A DNA stretch of 24,861 nt, from positions 1 through 24,861 of the forward strand of contig CATZIC010000029.1 in assembly GCA_958419945.1 (NCBI GenBank). The letters run 5' to 3'. The notes beneath the pieces are model-generated. The model made no database searches. It was not told the DNA's origin and saw only the letters and a list, made by a program, of their open reading frames with translations. Positions within the stretch are counted from its first letter, which is position 1; each line of letters opens with the position of its first letter. Shown piece after piece: positions 19,899 through 24,861 of this stretch. The position numbers and the translations under genes were made by a program. Origin of the DNA: an uncultured Clostridia bacterium (GTDB lineage: Bacteria > Bacillota > Clostridia > Christensenellales > Borkfalkiaceae).

Positions 19899-22298
19899 AT
19901 GTACACAGTTGTAAAAAGAGACGGACAGGAAGTTGATTTCAATATCGCAAAAATAACTTCCGCAATCACAAAAGCATTCGAAGCAATCGGAAAGGAATAT
20001 CACCCCGGCGTGATAGACTTACTTGCGTTAAACGTAACTTCGGATTTTTCAAGTAAAATTTTAAACGGCAAAGTCGCCGTAGAAGATATACAGGACAGCG
20101 TGGAAAACGTTTTGATAAAGGCAGGTTATAACGACGTTGCCAAAGCCTACATTCTTTACCGCAAGCAAAGGGAAAAGATAAGAAATATGAAGGCTACTAT
20201 GTTAGACTATAAGTCGATTGTAGACGGATATCTTAACGTAGCCGACTGGCGTGTAAAGGAAAATTCCACGGTAACCTACTCGGTGGGCGGTTTGATTTTA
20301 TCTAACTCAGGCGCAATAACCGCAAACTATTGGCTTTCGGAAATTTACGACGACGAAATCGCAAACGCACACCGTAGCGCCGACATACACATTCACGACC
20401 TTTCAATGCTCACGGGCTACTGCGCAGGTTGGTCCCTTCGCCAACTTATCAAAGAAGGTTTGGGCGGCGTAACCGGAAAAATCACGTCGTCCCCCGCAAG
20501 CCACTTAGCGACACTATGCAACCAAATGGTAAACTTTTTGGGCATAATGCAGAACGAATGGGCGGGCGCGCAAGCATTTTCTTCCTTCGATACCTACCTT
20601 GCGCCTTTCGTAAAAGCGGACAACCTTTCCTATCGTGAAGTAAAAAAGGCGATAGAATCCTTTATTTACGGCGTAAACACCCCAAGCCGTTGGGGCACGC
20701 AGGCTCCTTTTTCAAACGTAACGCTTGACTGGGTGGTTCCTAACGACTTAGCCGAATTAAACGTTATCGTCGGCGGCAAGGAACTCGACTTCAAGTACAA
20801 AGACTGCCAAAAGGAAATGGATATGGTAAACAAAGCCTTTATCGAAGTCATGATCGAAGGCGACGCCAACGGCAGAGGCTTCCAATATCCCATTCCTACC
20901 TATTCTATAACCCGTGATTTCGACTGGTCGGAAACCGAAAACAACAAACTGCTTTTCGAAATGGCGGCAAAATACGGCACACCTTATTTTTCAAACTATA
21001 TAAACAGCGACATGCAGCCAAGCGACGTAAGGTCCATGTGTTGCAGACTGCGTTTAGACTTAAGAGAGCTTCGTAAAAAATCGGGCGGTTTCTTCGGAAG
21101 CGGCGAAAACACGGGTTCTATCGGCGTTGTTACCATAAATATGCCGAGGATAGCGTACCTTTCCAAAACGGAAGAGGAATTCTATAAACGCCTCGATAAG
21201 CTTATGGATATATCCGCAAGGTCGCTAAAGACCAAGCGCACGGTTATCACAAAACTTATGGATGAAGGACTTTATCCTTACACCAAACGTTACCTCGGCA
21301 CGTTCAACAACCATTTCTCGACTATAGGTCTTGTCGGTATGAACGAAGCCTGCTTAAACGCAAATTGGATTGCTTGCGATTTAACCGACGAAAAGGCGCA
21401 GGAATTTACAAAACAGGTCTTAGTACATATGCGTGAAAAACTTTCCGATTATCAGGAAGCCTACGGCGACCTTTACAATCTGGAAGCAACCCCCGCAGAA
21501 TCCACTTCTTACCGCTTGGCAAAGCACGACAAATCACGCTACCCCGACATTAAAACGGCAAACGAAAATGGCACGCCCTATTACACCAACAGTTCGCACC
21601 TTCCCGTAGGCTACACCGACGACGTGTTCTCCGCCCTTGAAATTCAGGATGAACTTCAGGTATTGTATACTTCCGGTACCGTATTTCATGCCTTTTTAGG
21701 CGAAAAATTGCCGGATTGGAAGTCCGCAGCAACCTTGGTAAGAAAGATTGCCGAAAACCACAAACTTCCTTATTACACGCTATCTCCGACCTATTCGGTC
21801 TGCAAAAATCACGGATACCTTGCGGGCGAGCAGTTTACCTGCCCCCACTGCGGTGAAAAGACCGAAGTTTATTCGAGAATAACCGGCTATTACCGCCCCG
21901 TGCAAAATTGGAACGACGGAAAATCGCAGGAATATAAAGACAGAAAGGTCTATCGAATTTCCGATGCCGCAGTGCGCAACGCTTCGGCAATGCCCGAAAA
22001 TTCGGAAGAAAAAGCCCATGAAGCTTCTTGCGAATGTAGTAAAGCGGAGTGCAATAGCGCAGCCGACGCAAAGTACGTTCTTTGTGCGACAAAAACCTGT
22101 CCGAAATGCTCCATGGTTCAAATGATTATGGACAAATGCGGAGTTTCATACACCAAAAAATACGTTGAAGAAGAGGAAAATTTCTTCCGTGAAAACGGAA
22201 TCACCGAAGCGCCGACCCTACTTGTGTATAACGGCGACGAGGTTATGAAAATCGTTAATCCTTCAAACATCAAAAAATTCGTAGAGGAATCAAAATAA
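19899..22298 (+). CDS. nrdD: Anaerobic (class III) ribonucleoside-triphosphate reductase with C-terminal redoxin domain
   Basis: This 799-residue glycyl-radical enzyme reduces NTPs to dNTPs without oxygen. An ATP-cone (residues 1-95, MYTVVKRDGQEVDFNIAKIT) gives allosteric control. The core includes MCCRLRLDLREL. The radical glycine is G663 in SRITGYYRPVQNWNDGK, preceded by a zinc site C635, H638, C648, C651. After a Cys-containing linker, residues 726-799 form a glutaredoxin/NrdH-like domain with redox motif CPKC (734-737) and the EAPT cis-proline segment. Class III enzymes of the redoxin-using type take electrons from thioredoxin-like proteins rather than formate; here that partner appears to be built in. 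AAAGGAGAG fixes the start, and the stop overlaps the downstream reductase start by one base. Confidence 0.94.
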   Translation: MYTVVKRDGQEVDFNIAKITSAITKAFEAIGKEYHPGVIDLLALNVTSDFSSKILNGKVAVEDIQDSVENVLIKAGYNDVAKAYILYRKQREKIRNMKATMLDYKSIVDGYLNVADWRVKENSTVTYSVGGLILSNSGAITANYWLSEIYDDEIANAHRSADIHIHDLSMLTGYCAGWSLRQLIKEGLGGVTGKITSSPASHLATLCNQMVNFLGIMQNEWAGAQAFSSFDTYLAPFVKADNLSYREVKKAIESFIYGVNTPSRWGTQAPFSNVTLDWVVPNDLAELNVIVGGKELDFKYKDCQKEMDMVNKAFIEVMIEGDANGRGFQYPIPTYSITRDFDWSETENNKLLFEMAAKYGTPYFSNYINSDMQPSDVRSMCCRLRLDLRELRKKSGGFFGSGENTGSIGVVTINMPRIAYLSKTEEEFYKRLDKLMDISARSLKTKRTVITKLMDEGLYPYTKRYLGTFNNHFSTIGLVGMNEACLNANWIACDLTDEKAQEFTKQVLVHMREKLSDYQEAYGDLYNLEATPAESTSYRLAKHDKSRYPDIKTANENGTPYYTNSSHLPVGYTDDVFSALEIQDELQVLYTSGTVFHAFLGEKLPDWKSAATLVRKIAENHKLPYYTLSPTYSVCKNHGYLAGEQFTCPHCGEKTEVYSRITGYYRPVQNWNDGKSQEYKDRKVYRISDAAVRNASAMPENSEEKAHEASCECSKAECNSAADAKYVLCATKTCPKCSMVQMIMDKCGVSYTKKYVEEEENFFRENGITEAPTLLVYNGDEVMKIVNPSNIKKFVEESK

Positions 22299-23206
22299 TG
22301 AATGTTGATATTATTATCGTAGGCGCAGGCACTGCGGGAATGACGGCGGCGGTTTACGCATTAAGAAATAATAAAACCGTGCTGATATTAGAATCCACTT
22401 CCGTGGGCGGCCAGATCGCGTTTTCACCCAAAGTGGAAAACTTCCCGTCCTACACCGCGATTGCCGGCAGTGATTTTTCCAATAAACTTTTCGAACAGGT
22501 TTTAACCCTCGGCGCAAGTTTCGAGCTGGAAACGGTTACCGCCATTGTTAAAAAGCAGGACGGAACTTTCGTTGTCGGTACCGATGTATGTGAACACACC
22601 GTAAAAGCCGTAATTATCGCAAACGGAGTACAGCAAAAGCATCTTCCCTTCGAGTCTGAAAAACGGCTTTTGGGTAATGGCGTTTATTACTGTGCGATAT
22701 GCGACGGCGCCTTCTATAAAGGCAAAAAAGTCGCTGTAATAGGGGACGGAAATACCGCCCTTCAGTCCGCACTTTTGCTGTCTTCCATTTGTCAGGAGGT
22801 CTACGTTTTAACCCTTACCGACAAGTACTTCGGCGACGAAAGTTTAATTGACCTTCTTAATAAGACCGAAAATATTACTACTTTAACTAACACTAACGTA
22901 ACCGACTTTTTAGGCGATGAAAATCTTACCGGCGTAAAAGCAGTAAGAGACGGCAAGGAATTCATTATCGAAGTTCCCGCTGTTTTCGTTGCGATAGGGC
23001 AGATTCCCGATAATAAGCGTTTTGAAAACGTTGTAAGCCTTACCGAGGACGGCTACATTAAGGCAAATGAAAGAATGGAAACTTCCACCACCGGTATTTT
23101 TGCCGCAGGGGACACGAGGGAAAAAGAACTTCGTCAACTTGCCACCGCTGTTTCCGACGGTGCGGTTGCCGCAATGAACGCCATAGATTATATCAGGCGT
23201 CAATAG
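22298..23206 (+). CDS. trxB: Thioredoxin reductase-like flavoprotein
   Basis: This 302-residue FAD/NAD(P)H-dependent disulfide reductase begins with the FAD motif VGAGTAGMTAA, carries redox motif CAIC (C132, C135), a second dinucleotide motif VIGDGNTALQSA, and the terminal FAD segment TGIFAAGDT. The ATG shares its A with the TAA stop of nrdD (TAATG), implying translational coupling. The context suggests that its main client is the CPKC domain of NrdD. In the second dinucleotide site the usual GGG/GGN is GDGN, and HRRxxxRA-type NADPH residues are absent, so cofactor preference is uncertain. Confidence 0.92.
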   Translation: MNVDIIIVGAGTAGMTAAVYALRNNKTVLILESTSVGGQIAFSPKVENFPSYTAIAGSDFSNKLFEQVLTLGASFELETVTAIVKKQDGTFVVGTDVCEHTVKAVIIANGVQQKHLPFESEKRLLGNGVYYCAICDGAFYKGKKVAVIGDGNTALQSALLLSSICQEVYVLTLTDKYFGDESLIDLLNKTENITTLTNTNVTDFLGDENLTGVKAVRDGKEFIIEVPAVFVAIGQIPDNKRFENVVSLTEDGYIKANERMETSTTGIFAAGDTREKELRQLATAVSDGAVAAMNAIDYIRRQ

Positions 23207-23208
23207 TA

Positions 23209-23245
23209 AAAAAGGTCTTTGCTTGAGCCAAGCAAAGACCTTTTT
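23209..23245. terminator. Strong terminator after nrdD-trxB
   Basis: AAAAAGGTCTTTGCTTG (23209-23225) pairs perfectly over 17 bases with 23229-23245 around loop AGC, ending in five T residues. The A-tract on the left makes it potentially bidirectional. Confidence 0.92.
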
Positions 23246-23391
23246 CTTATGTCTGCGATTAGTCCTAATGTGTATTGAGCTGCTTCTTTCATTATAATAA
23301 ATAGGTAATTCACCGCCTCCGTGTGGGTGATTTAAGGGTGTAAAACTTTTACTTAATATTGTCGATATATCTGCTTAATCGCCCTATAATA
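23246..23391. other. Gene-free spacer
   Basis: No gene was seen. ATTCACC and GGTGAT form a loose stem around 23310-23334, and TATAAT-like hexamers at about 23293 and 23385 lack usable -35 boxes. A small RNA ending at the next hairpin is possible but unsupported. Confidence 0.3.
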
Positions 23392-23430
23392 GCTTTTGGG
23401 CTGTTTTGGTGCCCAACAAAAGCAATTTTT
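23392..23430 (+). terminator. Terminator-like hairpin
   Basis: GCTTTTG pairs with CAAAAGC, with an inner GGC/GCC, over 23392-23423. A run of five T residues follows at 23426-23430. No gene lies directly upstream after the previous terminator, so it may be a back-up terminator or the end of a small RNA. Confidence 0.45.
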
Positions 23431-23477
23431 CCCTGAAGAAACAAAAAGAATAGCAATTAAAGCTCATTTTTTAAAGA

Positions 23478-23509
23478 AAAACTCTCGGCTAAATTCTGCC
23501 GAGAGTTTT
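23478..23509 (-). terminator. Terminator of the small regulator gene at 23531
   Basis: AAAACTCTCGGC (23478-23489) pairs perfectly with GCCGAGAGTTTT (23498-23509) around an eight-base loop. On the minus strand it ends in TTTTCTTT and lies 21 bases past the regulator's stop. Confidence 0.85.
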
Positions 23510-23530
23510 AAAATATTACGTTGTCGGACT

Positions 23531-23731
23531 TTATTCTCTTCCCAATATCTCGTCAATAGAAATATCGTAAAAGTCGGCAATTAGTATCAATGTTTCGTAG
23601 TCGGGGCGTGCGGCGTCCGTTTCGTACCTTGTGTAGTTCACACGGCTTATGCCAAGCGTTTTTGCTAACGCCTCTTGCGTTAACTTTTCGCCTTTTCTTA
23701 ATTCTTTTAATTTATCGCCGATTTTTACCAT
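23531..23731 (-). CDS. Small XRE/Cro-C1 family transcriptional regulator
   Basis: A 66-residue single-domain repressor like that at 6369-6569. TQEALAKTLGISRVNYTRYE is the helix-turn-helix, and DFYDISIDEILGRE is the standard end. It is transcribed away from the membrane protein gene at 23843. The shared interval carries two TGTACAT-type inverted repeats, so it very probably represses both directions. The ribosome binding site is weak (AAGG thirteen bases upstream). Confidence 0.9.
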   Translation of the reverse strand: MVKIGDKLKELRKGEKLTQEALAKTLGISRVNYTRYETDAARPDYETLILIADFYDISIDEILGRE

Positions 23732-23755
23732 TTATTAAATAAAACCTTCATTTTC

Positions 23756-23784
23756 TTGACATTGTACATAATTTGTACTAAAAT
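23756..23784 (+). promoter_or_regulatory. Promoter of the second membrane protein gene
   Basis: TTGACA (23756-23761) and TAAAAT (23779-23784) are separated by 17 bases, and the spacer is almost entirely occupied by operator A. Confidence 0.8.
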
Positions 23785-23810
23785 AAGTGTCGATGTACAT
23801 AAAATGTACA
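23763..23810. promoter_or_regulatory. Two TGTACAT-N3-ATGTACA operators
   Basis: Operator B (23794-23810) is a perfect inverted repeat TGTACAT-AAA-ATGTACA. Operator A (23763-23779) is TGTACAT-AAT-TTGTACT. The centres are 31 bases apart, about three helical turns, with A in the promoter spacer and B just past the start site, as expected for cooperative repression. Confidence 0.82.
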
Positions 23811-23842
23811 AAAGAAGAACTTTTTATAAGAAAAGGAGACAA

Positions 23843-24802
23843 ATGAAAAAAGGAATTTTTAAAGAGATAGGCTTCACCGCAAAGCAAATATGGTATTTGA
23901 TTTTTAACCTTTTTATGGCTATGACAATTTTGTCTATAGGTCAAAAAGAAATTAATTTAAATGATGTATTTATACTGTTAGTATCAATAAATGGTATTGT
24001 TTTATTTTTATCAATTTTTCGAGACGGACCGGATTCAACCGGAATTAGCATATTTACGCTGTATTGTATTTTCGGTATTGTAGCACCACTGCTTGTAGAT
24101 TGGGTAACCGGAAATGAAAAAATAAGCTATTATTTTTCTTGCATAGTTGTGCTTTATATAGCAAAGCGGCAAATTGAAAAGGTAAAGGAAAGAGAGGGCA
24201 AAGGTTTTTTGGATAACGTATTGCCAAGAATATTGGCGCTAATATATCCTTTAACGTTAGTTGCGGCAATTATTTTATCTGTCTTTTTCGAGGAATTGGA
24301 ACTTCACATTTTATTTTTCAGAATAACTGCAATAGTATGGATAATACGTACGATATACGTTGTTATATTGCGGTTTAAGTATCGTCGTATAATAAACGAG
24401 TATAACAGTCGAAAATATGCCTCAAGCGCAAATGAAAACGCTGCAACCGTTTCTCAAGCGGATATAAGTGTGGTTAAAGCAAATATGGAATCTTTGGTAA
24501 GAAGCCTTTCGGGTGATTATAATTTACTTGAGGGAAATCTCAAAGTTTCTTATAGTACAGAAGTTTCCGTTAGGGAAGGTGAAATAGAATTTATTATATC
24601 CGGTGTAATAGATGGAAATAAAAAATCCTTAAAATCGGTAAACGACTTGAACAAATGTAAGATAATATTGGACAAAAAGAATAAGGAATATAGTAATTTT
24701 ATTTTAAATAAAGCAATAAACAAATTAAAATCTCTTAATCCGGACAGTAACTATAGTGTGAGTGTAAAAATTGGCTCAATTAGTGATGAGACGTTAGAAT
24801 AA
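23843..24802 (+). CDS. Six-helix membrane protein of unknown function
   Basis: This 319-residue protein is not recognised. Six transmembrane helices are predicted at about residues 15-33, 41-59, 68-85, 93-108, 131-148 and 155-175, followed by a soluble, probably cytoplasmic domain of about 145 residues containing alternating strands and helices (for example VREGEIEFIISGVIDGNKKS). AAAAGGAG precedes the ATG at 23843; the longer frame from 23756 starts inside the promoter. It is under a strong promoter with two operators and is divergent from a small XRE repressor, so it is likely induced by a specific signal, perhaps membrane stress. A truncated terminator follows. Confidence 0.82.
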   Translation: MKKGIFKEIGFTAKQIWYLIFNLFMAMTILSIGQKEINLNDVFILLVSINGIVLFLSIFRDGPDSTGISIFTLYCIFGIVAPLLVDWVTGNEKISYYFSCIVVLYIAKRQIEKVKEREGKGFLDNVLPRILALIYPLTLVAAIILSVFFEELELHILFFRITAIVWIIRTIYVVILRFKYRRIINEYNSRKYASSANENAATVSQADISVVKANMESLVRSLSGDYNLLEGNLKVSYSTEVSVREGEIEFIISGVIDGNKKSLKSVNDLNKCKIILDKKNKEYSNFILNKAINKLKSLNPDSNYSVSVKIGSISDETLE

Positions 24803-24830
24803 GACATTACTTTGTAAAGACCAAAGATAA

Positions 24831-24861
24831 AAAGGGGGCTGTTGCAAGTTTTTTGAACTTG
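24831..24861 (+). terminator. Terminator cut by the window edge
   Basis: AAAAGGGGGCTGTTGCAAGTT is followed by a short loop and AACTTG, which begins the pairing arm. The opening matches the pattern of the ppa terminator (GGGGCTG and GCAAGTT), so the remaining arm should lie just beyond the window. Confidence 0.6.

Noticed and set aside
20211..20226. CTATAAGTCGATT inside nrdD as a sixth CTATAAG repeat
   Set aside because: It is coding sequence (YKSIVDG), lacks the flanking AAAAGTGGGG part, and is most likely chance.
23531..24802. Toxin-antitoxin pair
   Set aside because: The partner is a 319-residue multi-helix protein transcribed divergently, unlike the usual co-transcribed small toxin and antitoxin.

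Overview
The window looks like a chromosomal segment of an anaerobic, moderately AT-rich Bacillota, most likely a gut-type Clostridia. I infer this from strong AAGGAGG-type ribosome binding sites, TTGACA/TATAAT promoters, U-tailed hairpin terminators, an oxygen-sensitive class III ribonucleotide reductase and the mix of families. No rRNA, tRNA or CRISPR array was seen, so the lineage is not fixed more closely.

Region 1 (1-1880, minus strand, AT-rich) is a candidate defence or modification unit. An M.EcoRI-type adenine methyltransferase is followed one base later by a DUF262 (DGQQR) protein that runs off the left edge. Region 2 (1884-3881, minus) is a cytidylate-kinase-like gene overlapping a MATE transporter gene. 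Region 3 (4017-8870) is accessory: a VanZ-type membrane protein carrying about four Ig-like domains, a small lipoprotein with a protease-prodomain-like tail, a small Cro/C1 repressor, and a divergent membrane protein of unknown function.

Region 4 (8954-16079, plus) is the metabolic core, a nucleoside uptake and salvage operon. Its order is MFS transporter, deoC, deoD, deoB, cdd, pyrimidine-nucleoside phosphorylase, tdk, ppa. Nucleosides are split by the phosphorylases, the pentose phosphate is isomerised by DeoB and cleaved by DeoC, cytidine is deaminated by Cdd, and thymidine can be rescued by Tdk. Ppa clears pyrophosphate. The operon is bracketed by copies of a CTATAAG-core repeat and by REP-like palindromes.

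Region 5 (16377-18549, minus) holds an FmdB-type zinc ribbon and an SF2 helicase with an RNase H1-type hybrid-binding-like C-terminus. The helicase promoter implies a leaderless mRNA. Region 6 (18593-23245, plus) is an anaerobic deoxynucleotide module: nrdG behind a long structured leader, then nrdD preceded by two NrdR boxes and a 1:2/3:4 versus 2:3 attenuator, then a thioredoxin reductase overlapping nrdD by one base. NrdD itself carries a C-terminal CPKC redoxin domain, so reductase, internal redoxin and flavoprotein reductase form one electron-delivery unit. Region 7 (23246-24861) repeats the layout of a small Cro/C1 repressor divergent from a membrane protein, here with two clear TGTACAT-N3-ATGTACA operators.

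The strongest candidates for something under-described are the NrdD-redoxin/TrxB module with its attenuated leader, the VanZ/Ig-like fusion, the methyltransferase-DUF262 pair, the helicase with a hybrid-binding-like tail, and the CTATAAG repeat family around the nucleoside operon.
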